From positions 1 to 17,806 of the forward strand of contig CAKQWG010000058.1 in NCBI GenBank assembly GCA_934278005.1: DNA of 17,806 bases, written 5' to 3'. Each line of letters opens with the position of its first letter. Positions within the stretch are counted from its first letter, which is position 1. The translations under genes and the position numbers were made by a program. Shown here in pieces: positions 7,961 to 15,800 of the stretch. Source of the stretch: an uncultured Pirellulaceae bacterium (GTDB taxonomy: Bacteria > Planctomycetota > Planctomycetia > Pirellulales > Pirellulaceae). The notes below the pieces were generated by a model that was not told where the DNA came from, did not search any database, and saw only the letters and a program-made list of their open reading frames with translations.

Positions 7961-8055
7961 CAGCGCTGCGCTCGTTGCGTCCTAGGGGATGCACAGCGTT
8001 GCGTCCTAGGGGATGCACAGCGCAGTGTCCTAGGGGATGCACAGCGCTGCGCTGG
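7961..8055. repeat. intergenic 24-bp tandem repeat array
   Basis: Three units begin CCTAGGGGATGCACAGCG at 7981, 8005 and 8029, an exact 24-bp period. They are bounded on both sides by CAGCGCTGCGCT (7961 and 8043). Each unit alternates a CCTAGG palindrome with a CAGCG-type module. The array fills the gap between the convergent Kelch gene and ABC operon. Confidence 0.9.
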
Positions 8056-8073
8056 TTAGGACACACGCGTCGC

Positions 8074-8838
8074 TCAGGTATCGGTGCTAACGGGGAACTC
8101 TTTGTAGTGCACGACTGCCAAGGCGACGCACAGCGCGGTCAGTGCGAAGATCGCCAAGCACAGCAGGTGCTGCCAAGGGGGTTCATGCCCGAACAGCTCC
8201 TCGACGGCGGTGCGGACTTCTGTCAAGCCAACCCACTCGGAGAGCAAAGCCCGCAGTCGGTAGCATACGGTGAATTTATTGATCGTGGCTGGGATCGTCG
8301 ACAGCACTCCTTCAAACAGCAGCGTGTAGATCACCGCTACCACGGTAGCCCGGGCGGTGAAGAGAACGCCAATCAGAACGTACAGAGCTGCGTAGCACGC
8401 GCTAGAGACGAGCACTAGGACAACCAGAGCGGTGGCCAGGGTCCATGGTTCAGGGTAGCCGCTGCTGAAAGCGACACCCACGGCAGAAACGATTCCGGCC
8501 GAGGCGGTCCATAGTGTGGCAACCATATATTTGCCGAGCAAGATAGCGGTCTTTCCGTGCTGCCGTAGGGCAACGTAGATCCAAGTCTGAGATTCCAACT
8601 CAGCACCGACCACGGGTGTGGCCCACAGCAGCAGCCCCAACATACAGCCCACTTGGACGACCAGGTAATAGGCCATCATCGCCAGTGGCTCATCAGGTAC
8701 CACGCCGCGAGCCTGGGCTTGCAAGAGAATCATCAGCAGCGATGGAAGCAAAGCCAAGCCAAGCCAAATGCCGATCCGACCGCGCGTGCGAGTGCGGCGA
8801 ACTTCAAAGCCGACGACTTGTTGGATAGCGGCCAACAT
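8074..8838 (-). CDS. ABC-2 type permease, second of the operon
   Basis: This 254-residue integral membrane protein has about six hydrophobic segments (roughly 21-39, 54-80, 102-122, 133-158, 165-180 and 224-245) and little soluble sequence. It resembles ABC-2 type permeases and has no nucleotide-binding motif of its own. It is the last gene of a four-gene minus-strand ABC operon. Its ATG lies 3 bp after the stop of the upstream ATPase gene, whose final codons (GAG GAG TGA) supply the Shine-Dalgarno sequence. It would form the membrane channel for one of the two ATPases. The exported substrate cannot be told from the sequence. Confidence 0.8.
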   Translation of the reverse strand: MLAAIQQVVGFEVRRTRTRGRIGIWLGLALLPSLLMILLQAQARGVVPDEPLAMMAYYLVVQVGCMLGLLLWATPVVGAELESQTWIYVALRQHGKTAILLGKYMVATLWTASAGIVSAVGVAFSSGYPEPWTLATALVVLVLVSSACYAALYVLIGVLFTARATVVAVIYTLLFEGVLSTIPATINKFTVCYRLRALLSEWVGLTEVRTAVEELFGHEPPWQHLLCLAIFALTALCVALAVVHYKEFPVSTDT

Positions 8839-8841
8839 GCT

Positions 8842-9786
8842 TCACTCCTCCCCTCGATGAGCCCGCAGCAGCAGTTCGAAGGCACCTTCTAAGCTGCCGT
8901 CGGGCGAGTCGACCGAGCTGACGGTGACTCCCTCCTCGCAGGCGCCGCGAGCCAATTCCGCTAGGAACTGTTGTTGATCGGCGACGCGAACCGTCATGCG
9001 CCTGCGATCCTCGCTGATCGACAGGCCGCTGAGCCAACTGTGCGCGGTGAACCGCTGCGCTAGTTGAGCCAGCCCAGTCCCTTGCAGTTCGACTTCGACG
9101 GGGAATCCGCTGAGCATCGATCGCACTTCGCGGGCATCGCCGCTGGCCAGTACTCGCCCGCCGTGGATCAGCAAAAATGAATTGGTAATCGCAGCTACTT
9201 CATGCAAAATGTGGCTGGCCAGAATCAGATCGCAGCCACGCTCAATCCACGCTCGCAGGAACTCCGACAACTGATGGCGACCGATCGGGTCGAGCCCGTT
9301 GAACGGCTCGTCCAAGATCAACAACTCGGGTTGGTGTGCGATGGCCTGTGCTAACTTGGTGCGCTGCCGCATGCCGAGCGAATAGCTACCGATGGGGCGC
9401 TCCATATTCTCGCTCATGCCCACCTGCGTCAAACTGTCGATAGCTCGCCGACGAGCATCAGCCGATGGAAATCCATGCAGACCAATCATGTATTCGACCC
9501 ATCGCAGGCCGCTAATATTGGGATACAAAATGTCGTTGGCCGGACACAGCCCAATCTTGCTCAGGATGGTGCGCTGCCGCGCCGGGTTTGCGCCGAGTAC
9601 GCGAACGCGACCGATCGACGGACGAAGCAAGCCGGTTATGAGATTGATAAATGTCGTCTTGCCGGAACCGTTCGGGCCGATCAGTCCATAGGCCCCACGC
9701 GGCAGTTGTAGATTCAAATCACCCACGCCAATGACCGACTTGTAAAAGCGTGAGACGTGATCCATTTCGAGTAGCGGCTCGCTCAT
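8842..9786 (-). CDS. ABC transporter ATP-binding protein, second of the operon
   Basis: This 314-residue cytoplasmic ATPase powers an ABC-2 type exporter. Walker A is GPNGSGKTT (residues 37-45). The signature region is YSLGMRQRTKLAQAI, and Walker B is LLILDEPFNGLDP. An SHILHE switch-histidine segment follows, and the last 100 or so residues form the C-terminal extension typical of ABC-2 partners. I chose ATG 9786, which overlaps the upstream permease stop in an ATGA arrangement and has GAGG 8 bases upstream. The frame is open to 9906, but that extension lies inside the permease gene and has no family likeness. The next gene starts 3 bp after its stop. Confidence 0.92.
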   Translation of the reverse strand: MSEPLLEMDHVSRFYKSVIGVGDLNLQLPRGAYGLIGPNGSGKTTFINLITGLLRPSIGRVRVLGANPARQRTILSKIGLCPANDILYPNISGLRWVEYMIGLHGFPSADARRRAIDSLTQVGMSENMERPIGSYSLGMRQRTKLAQAIAHQPELLILDEPFNGLDPIGRHQLSEFLRAWIERGCDLILASHILHEVAAITNSFLLIHGGRVLASGDAREVRSMLSGFPVEVELQGTGLAQLAQRFTAHSWLSGLSISEDRRRMTVRVADQQQFLAELARGACEEGVTVSSVDSPDGSLEGAFELLLRAHRGEE

Positions 9787-10778
9787 GCTTGTAACCTCGA
9801 ACGCAATTTGCGATGCACAAACCACAGCGACACAACCGTCACCATGCTCAGCATCAGTAGGTAGGGCCAGATCGCCCGGTCCTCGGGATACATCCCAAAT
9901 ACCCACTGCTGTACCCGACCCAGCAGATGGTACGGGGAGAGCAATTCCCAGCGACTGTGAAAATCGATCATCTCCATCACTTCACTGCGGCCAGAACGTC
10001 CGCGCGGCGAACCTTGCGTAGCCCCCATCAGCTCACCAAACGACAGAATCGAGTAGGAAACCCAGCCCACGATCCACAGCGCAAACCAACTGAACGCCGC
10101 GTAGCGACTTTCGACAGTCATGGCTGAACAGGCCAGCGCAACGGCGGCGGTTGGTAGCATGAGTGTGATTGATGCGACCAATATTCGCAGCGGAATATCC
10201 CACGTCAGCTCGACCACATCCAAGTGGGGCGACAGCAACACTCCTACGATGTATAAGCAAATCGCTGGAATGGTTGTGATCAAAGCCAGGAAAAACCACA
10301 AGATTAGTGACTTGCCTAACATGTATTCCCAAATCCGCACTGGGCGCGAGAAGTACAGTAGATAGCCCCGGTTGCGCAGGTCGTAGGAGATGAGTTTTGG
10401 AGCAACGATGCCGATGGTAATCAACATCATAATGGCTTGTGGATAGCGAAAGAAAGCCAGCACCAGCGACGACCAGACTTCGTGCCGCACCTCCTCGGGC
10501 GAGTGCAAGACGGTCCGCGCTAAATCCCGGTCGGCGCTCGCCAGCATAACCAGATTTGCGATTCCGACTCGTAGCGTAGGATTGACGATCGACTGTTCGT
10601 AGGCGAAGAAGCCCACGCCGATCATGATCGCCGGAATCCACGAAAAGGCCAACATGCGACTCAACCAACTGGTTCGAAAGGCGAGTTGCACGCCGACCGC
10701 GGCGACCACCCACCAACGCATCCAACGCCAGCTCTTGACACCGTTCCAAGCTCGATAGCCGACATCATGCAGTGGCAT
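9783..10778 (-). CDS. ABC-2 type permease, first of the operon
   Basis: This 331-residue membrane protein has hydrophobic segments near 22-35, 43-61, 114-130, 158-183, 198-219, 226-247 and 306-322. A soluble extracytoplasmic-type loop (about 62-110) follows the second. The conserved-looking YDLRNRGYLLYFSRP after the third segment is typical of ABC-2 permeases that carry an internal coupling region. The start at 10778 overlaps the upstream ATPase stop by 14 bp and has AGGAG (10786-10790) 7 bases upstream. The stop overlaps the next ATPase start by 4 bp (ATGA). These overlaps point to translational coupling. The substrate is unknown. Confidence 0.85.
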   Translation of the reverse strand: MPLHDVGYRAWNGVKSWRWMRWWVVAAVGVQLAFRTSWLSRMLAFSWIPAIMIGVGFFAYEQSIVNPTLRVGIANLVMLASADRDLARTVLHSPEEVRHEVWSSLVLAFFRYPQAIMMLITIGIVAPKLISYDLRNRGYLLYFSRPVRIWEYMLGKSLILWFFLALITTIPAICLYIVGVLLSPHLDVVELTWDIPLRILVASITLMLPTAAVALACSAMTVESRYAAFSWFALWIVGWVSYSILSFGELMGATQGSPRGRSGRSEVMEMIDFHSRWELLSPYHLLGRVQQWVFGMYPEDRAIWPYLLMLSMVTVVSLWFVHRKLRSRLQA

Positions 10779-11775
10779 GTTGCATCTCCTGCACGGCTTG
10801 GAAAAACACTGTCTCCAGTGAGTTTCGCGCGCCGGAGAGTTGTCGGATACGCACGTCGCAGTCGCGCGCTACCTCCCACACTCGCTGACATGCATGCGGC
10901 TCGACCCCGGCTATCCAGACGCTGCCATCGGGTCGTAGTTCGGCCGACAAACCACGCTCATGCAACCGCTGGACCAGGCGCGTGGCCTCCGCAAAGGGTT
11001 GGTCGAGGTTGAACTGTACACTCCGTTCGACTTGCAGCGTGACGCCGTGTTCAGCCGGGCGGCTGAGGTTTTCCAGACTGTCGACCAGCCGTACTTGTCC
11101 TGCGGCCATAATCACCAGCTGTTCGCAGACCTCTCGCACATCGTGCAAGATATGCGTGCTGATTAGAATGGACTTATCATGCCGGTTGGCAAGCGTCCGG
11201 ATTTTGCGGAGCATGGCGACGCGTTGTTCGGGGTCCAGCCCCGAGGTGGGCTCGTCTAGAATCAAGAGTTTGGGGTCGTGTACGATAGACTGTGCAAACT
11301 TTAGTTTTTGCCGCATGCCAGTTGAGTAGGTTTCTACATTGCGGTAGCGCTCTTGGCCGATATCAGAGAAGTCGAGTACTTCGTGGGAACGCCTTAATCC
11401 CTCGGTCGCCGGCAAGCCTGAGAGCCGCGCCATGAACTGCACCGATTCGATGCCCGTCAGGCCGGCGATAAAACAATCGTCCTCTGGCAGATAGCCGACT
11501 GAATCGCGGATAGCCCGCAGCTGGTGCGGCAAGCGGAAGCCGAGCACTGATACCTGGCCAGCTTGGATACTGAGCAACCCCAGCAGCGATTTGATCATCG
11601 TGCTTTTGCCCGAACCATTGGGACCCAGCAGGCCGGTCACCCCGGCGTGGATGCTCAACGAAATGTTGTCCAGCGCCGTGCGACTTCCATAAAGTTTAGT
11701 CACGCCCTGCAGCGCAATGACTGGAATTGCTGAACGAACTGATGGACCAATCGTGGACAATGGACGCGGCTTCAT
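10765..11775 (-). CDS. ABC transporter ATP-binding protein, first of the operon
   Basis: This 336-residue ATPase has Walker A GPNGSGKST (residues 51-59), signature YSTGMRQKLKFAQSI, Walker B LLILDEPTSGLDPEQ, and a STHILHD switch region. A C-terminal extension of about 100 residues follows. It differs from the second ATPase in sequence but has the same organisation, so the operon probably arose by duplication of an ATPase-permease pair. It is the first gene of the minus-strand set and overlaps the next permease by 14 bp. ATG 11775 has no clear ribosome site. The N-terminal 17 residues are poor in family likeness, so a later start is possible. Confidence 0.9.
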   Translation of the reverse strand: MKPRPLSTIGPSVRSAIPVIALQGVTKLYGSRTALDNISLSIHAGVTGLLGPNGSGKSTMIKSLLGLLSIQAGQVSVLGFRLPHQLRAIRDSVGYLPEDDCFIAGLTGIESVQFMARLSGLPATEGLRRSHEVLDFSDIGQERYRNVETYSTGMRQKLKFAQSIVHDPKLLILDEPTSGLDPEQRVAMLRKIRTLANRHDKSILISTHILHDVREVCEQLVIMAAGQVRLVDSLENLSRPAEHGVTLQVERSVQFNLDQPFAEATRLVQRLHERGLSAELRPDGSVWIAGVEPHACQRVWEVARDCDVRIRQLSGARNSLETVFFQAVQEMQHATA

Positions 11776-11830
11776 GTAGGCATTTGCAGACTGATAGCGA
11801 CCCAGCGCGATTGTCGCTGAGCCAGTTTGC

Positions 11831-11894
11831 GCTAATTGTAATCTCGCACGCAGCGCTGCGCTGTTGCGACCGAGGATTCATTGGCTAATTGTAA
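11831..11894. repeat. 11-bp direct repeat in the spacer before the ABC operon
   Basis: GCTAATTGTAA occurs at 11831-11841 and 11884-11894, 53 bp apart start to start. Its meaning is unknown. The spacer is otherwise promoter-sized and without a gene. Confidence 0.55.
11851..11868. repeat. dispersed CAGCGCTGCGCT motif
   Basis: CAGCGCTGCGCTGTTGCG matches, apart from one extra base, the left edge of the 7961 array. It lies in the spacer before the ABC operon and suggests a scattered repeat family. Confidence 0.6.
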
Positions 11895-11902
11895 ACTTAT
11901 CG

Positions 11903-11917
11903 CGAGCCTACGGCTCG
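11903..11917 (-). terminator. palindrome over the stop codon of the HEGAH lipoprotein gene
   Basis: CGAGCC-TAC-GGCTCG is a perfect 6-bp stem with a 3-base loop. The TAG stop (11908-11910) of the minus-strand gene lies at the loop edge. No T-run follows, so a factor-independent terminator is doubtful; it may be a dispersed palindrome. Confidence 0.35.
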
Positions 11918-12729
11918 AGGCGCATGATCTGGCGCGCCTGGTATCGCCCCCAGACATGTCCGGTCAACACGGAACCGTAGTACAGGGGAAAGCTATACCG
12001 CGGCAGCGCATAGCCGCCCGCGCTGCCCGCGTAGGTCCCATAGGCCGGGAGGAGGATCCGCTGTGCGGCGGCTTGTTGCTCGCGAGTGCCGTAGGCCTCC
12101 AAGTAGGCCACGACATCGCGACTGGCGACCGATTCGTGATACAGGGGAACGATAGGCAGAATGTAGACCGCCGCGTAGGTGCCCTTCCAACGCCGCCGCG
12201 CGAAATCCTTAGCATGTGCTCCCTCGTGCAGCGCGATGGCGGGCACGTCGGAATAGATATGCACGGTATTGGTGAACGGATTGAAATGGTCGCCACCAAA
12301 GATCCGACCCGGGAGCAGCGTCTCGCCCAGTAGGGTCAAAGTACCGAACGTATAACGCCAACCCGCTCCCACGCTCTGGTTGCGCGTCAGTCGACGCCAA
12401 TCCTCGCCGGGACGATATTGGTTGAGCCTTACGCGGACGCTGCTCAATTGGTTGTATTCCAGATATTCAGCGATGGCCAGTTCGGTCTCGGGGCTGATGT
12501 CGTGATTATCGACGCGGCGATTCCATAGCAGCAGCTTGCTAGGAATGCCCCACACCCAGCCCACGGTGTCGATTACGATGTGCGGTTCGCCGCGTTGGAT
12601 CTGTGGTTGGTCGTCGATGAGCCGCGGCGAATCGTAGAGTTGCGAAGCGTCGATCGCCTGCGGTGATAGCGCGCGACAGCCTGACAAGCACAGCAGCCAA
12701 GCGAACATTAGACAAGTACAGAGTTTCAA
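11908..12729 (-). CDS. lipoprotein with HEGAH zinc-protease-like motif
   Basis: This 273-residue protein begins MKLCTCLMFAWLLCLSGC with a canonical LSGC lipobox (C18), so it is predicted to be membrane-anchored. The middle holds AIALHEGAHAKDF, where H168-E169-G170-A171-H172 fits the HExxH zinc-binding consensus. A candidate third ligand follows in YHESVASRD (E199 or D205). This resembles gluzincin-type metallopeptidases, but I do not recognise the family, and catalysis is inferred. The last 40 residues are Tyr/Gly-rich. The start appears to be TTG at 12727-12729: the only upstream in-frame codons before a TGA (12745-12747) offer no ATG, and AAGGA lies 10 bases before the TTG. An internal ATG at 12708 would leave an 11-residue signal segment. 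Confidence 0.72.
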   Translation of the reverse strand: MKLCTCLMFAWLLCLSGCRALSPQAIDASQLYDSPRLIDDQPQIQRGEPHIVIDTVGWVWGIPSKLLLWNRRVDNHDISPETELAIAEYLEYNQLSSVRVRLNQYRPGEDWRRLTRNQSVGAGWRYTFGTLTLLGETLLPGRIFGGDHFNPFTNTVHIYSDVPAIALHEGAHAKDFARRRWKGTYAAVYILPIVPLYHESVASRDVVAYLEAYGTREQQAAAQRILLPAYGTYAGSAGGYALPRYSFPLYYGSVLTGHVWGRYQARQIMRLEP

Positions 12730-12815
12730 GCGCGCAGCGTCCTTTCAAGCAAGCCTTCGCGAGCGGTGGCATTCGCCAGTATTCCACTTGCCCACCAGCC
12801 TTCACTGACGGGGAA

Positions 12816-12853
12816 CCACCTGAGCCAGCATCCCGTGCAGGTGGGGATGCTGG
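12816..12853. promoter_or_regulatory. overlapping alternative hairpins between two genes
   Basis: CCACCTG (12816-12822) pairs with CAGGTGG (12838-12844). CCAGCATCCC (12825-12834) pairs with GGGATGCTGG (12844-12853). The arms interleave as A B A' B' and share one base, so both cannot form fully together. The element lies 46 bp past the SMC-like gene stop and about 90 bp before the lipoprotein start. It could be a terminator, an attenuator-type switch, or both. No T-run follows. Confidence 0.4.
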
Positions 12854-12898
12854 CGAGCCGCACAATGCAATTCTGGCGAACTCCGCCACGGGCGAACG

Positions 12899-15800
12899 CT
12901 AGGCTGCGTGCAGCGAGCGACACTGGCTAGCCCAACGAATCCAATCGTTGACTTCAGCCAGATCGGGCGGAACGCTACCGCGCAAGATGCGCTGCCCCTC
13001 GGCGCTCTCGGCGATAGCCGTGACCTGCGCCAACACCGACGCTGCAGCCATTGCAGCCAATTCTTCAGGCGAGGTCAGGTCGCAGGCGACCAGCAACTGG
13101 GCATCGTGACCGCGCAAATTCGGAATGCGACATACCAGTCGCGCCTGCTCCTGCCACGCTTCGACAATCGACGCATCAACGCGACGCAGATTCAGCTTAT
13201 CTGCCAGCGTCTCAGGGTTGACGGCCAACAGTTGGTCAACGGTTTCAATTCCGTGCTTTTCCAGCCGTGCAGCCATGCGTGGCCCGATGGACGGAGCATC
13301 GACGACTGGGCTGGCCAGCTCAAGATAGAACTTCAAACGCGGCGTTTGCTCCGAAGCGAACTGAGCGTCCGCCAGCTTGATGGCCTCGGCCCGCTGTGGT
13401 CGGCTGTCAGATTGCCGCGATTTGCGCGCGGGACGCTCTCGGTGGGGTCTCGAGTCGTAGGAATCGTCTGCGCTGGGGCGACTGCCGCGGCGAAGGCTGG
13501 GATAGTCTCGCGAGGTCTCCTCCGGCAGTCGTTGGCGCAGGGCAGCTGAGCTAGGACTTGAGTTGCGAGGCCGTCGTACTGAAGGGTCCCCCGCCGAGCT
13601 CGACTCGCGCCCCCGCCGGTTGTGCAGAGTGCTATCGATTTCGTCGCTATCCATTCCGCCCGAGGCTGGCTCAGGCTCATTGTCGTAGGCCGCATACTGC
13701 TCGTCAAACTCATAATCGTCCGCGAAGTCATGGCGTCGATTCGAATTCGCAGCTGGCCGACGCCCGCTGGCGAATCCATTGCGTTGGTATTCACGGTCGT
13801 CGCGACTGTCGAAGCTCGAATCGTAGTGCCGCGCAGAGCCACCCTTGGCCGAGGCAATCCAAGTAGTGATGCGCGACAATTCATAGCTGCTGCCGCTGCG
13901 CAACAATCGGCGGCCACGGTCGGTCGCCACGAAACGCTCGACTCGGTCGAGCAGTTGACTAGGGTGCATCTGAGCCAACTGTTGAGGCGAACGAACTCCG
14001 GTGGATACAAGTAGACGAGCGTCGAAGGGACGCAATTGACGAATCGAGCACAGCAGCCGGGCTTCGGCTTGCCAACTAGCCACGGTGTCTGCGTGAATGC
14101 CCGACTGGCGAATTTGTTCTGCAACCCAAGCTGGGTCTGCATCGAGCAGGTCGCCGATGCGGTCGATACCCAGGCCGTGCAGGCGGCCAGCCAGCGCTTC
14201 GTCGATCGAAGGCGATTCTTCGACGCGCGAGCGTTGAGTCAGGTAGAACTGCGACGGGGTTAAAGCCGGCTGTGCCGATTCGGCGTAGATGCTCGGCTGA
14301 TACCATTTCGCGGACTCGTAATCGTTGGCCACTGCGGCCAGATGACGATTGATGTCCAACACCGGTGCCGCGCTAGCTGGCAGGTAGCCTACCCAGCCAT
14401 GGTGCTGACGGACTAGTTCGGCCACGCGCTCGTCGCCGGTCATGATTATTAGCTGCTGTCCGGTGGTAGCCACTCGCGTCAGATGCGCGATGGCGGAGGC
14501 TTGTTCTTCAGCAGTCAAGCGATCGAGCTCTTCGTCGAGCAGCACAGGTACCCGCTCGTGCCGCGCCGCCATCGCCTCAGCGATAGCCAGTTGTTGAGCG
14601 ACGCGCACCAGCTGCGCGGGGACCTCAGCCTCGAAACGTCTAGCCGGTTCGTAGACGATGCCGTCGACTAGATCGTAGCGTCGCTGCAAGTCTTCCGGCG
14701 CATTGCGATAGCTCGCCAAGGCTTTAAGTCGTTCTCTGCCCCCCATCAAACCGGCGATTTGCCAAGTGACTAGCTCGTCAAAGCGATTGGCCGGAGCCGA
14801 CATCGGTCGCTGCGACGACAGCCGCTGTCGCAGTTCTTCGGCTTCACTTCGCAACCGTTCGCGTTCTTCCCAGTGATCGATCTGCAGTAGCAGGGCGTCG
14901 AGTTCCCGGCGAATCTCTTCTGCTCGGCGGCCTACGGGCTGGGCGCGCCGGCCGGCGAATTCCCGTCGCTGCAGTGCTGCATCGCGGAGCTGGCGCCGGC
15001 AGTCCTCGGCATGCTGAGAAGCCCGCTCGCGCTGGCTGTGGTTGTCATCGATAGCATCCAATAGACGCTGACGAGCTACTTGATCGGTACCGCTGTGAGG
15101 CGTCTTGACCTGCGAATCGCCGAGCAGCCAATCGTGCAGGTGCTCATGATCTTGACAATCGCACCAATCGCCAAAAGCCAGTGATAACTGTTCAGCGGAC
15201 AGCTGATATTGATCCGCGATTTTGCGCAGCAGTTCGGCCCGCTCCTCGATCAGTTTCTCGACGGAATGCAGCAGCTCGGTTTCGCAGCGTTGCAACTGTT
15301 GCGACTGCTGTTTGAGCGTCTCATTGGCGGCTCGAGACTCGTGTCGCGCCAGCTGCTGGCATGCCTCATAAAGGTCTTTCTGCATGCTGCGCAGTGTCTC
15401 GGGTAAATTGTCTGAATCCAAGTAGGTGGGCTCATCGCGGTAGGCAATATGAGTGCGTCCATAAGCATCGCGGCGGACCTCGTATTCGTTGGCTCGGTCC
15501 GCGGATTCGCCCGGTCGTTGAGTGCGACGATCTTCCAGTACTCGGTCCTGAAACAGGCTATGGCGTCTGACCAGCGCGTCCAGCTGAGCGCGGGCCGACT
15601 GGATTTGAGCTTCAAGTGACCTCAGCGGAGCACGTGGATCAGGCTCTTTGGTAACGGATAGCTGGTCGCCGACCTGGCGGTCAAGCCGCGCGTTGATGAC
15701 TTCGTTCTCAATTTGGCTGCGGTGCCCCTTGAGATCGCGCAGCGTTTGTCGCCAGCGCGTGAGCCGTTCGTCGATCTGCTGTAGCTGCACGCGATATGAG

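Noticed and set aside
7961..8055. CRISPR array
   Set aside because: The copies are directly adjacent with no unique spacers, and no cas gene is present.
7867..8418. Plus-strand frame through the tandem array
   Set aside because: It runs antisense to the permease gene, and the repeats merely keep the frame open; no family likeness or ribosome site.
8751..8765. Phase-variable AAGCC pentanucleotide repeat in the permease gene
   Set aside because: Only three copies are present, encoding an ordinary membrane helix, so slippage-driven switching is not supported.
9787..9906. 40-residue N-terminal extension of the second ATPase
   Set aside because: It lies inside the upstream permease gene; the ATGA overlap and ribosome site support the start at 9786.
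13333..14142. Alternative frames over the SMC-like gene linker, including a 269-residue one
   Set aside because: They are shadow frames of the low-complexity, Arg/Ser-rich linker and lack any domain-like sequence.
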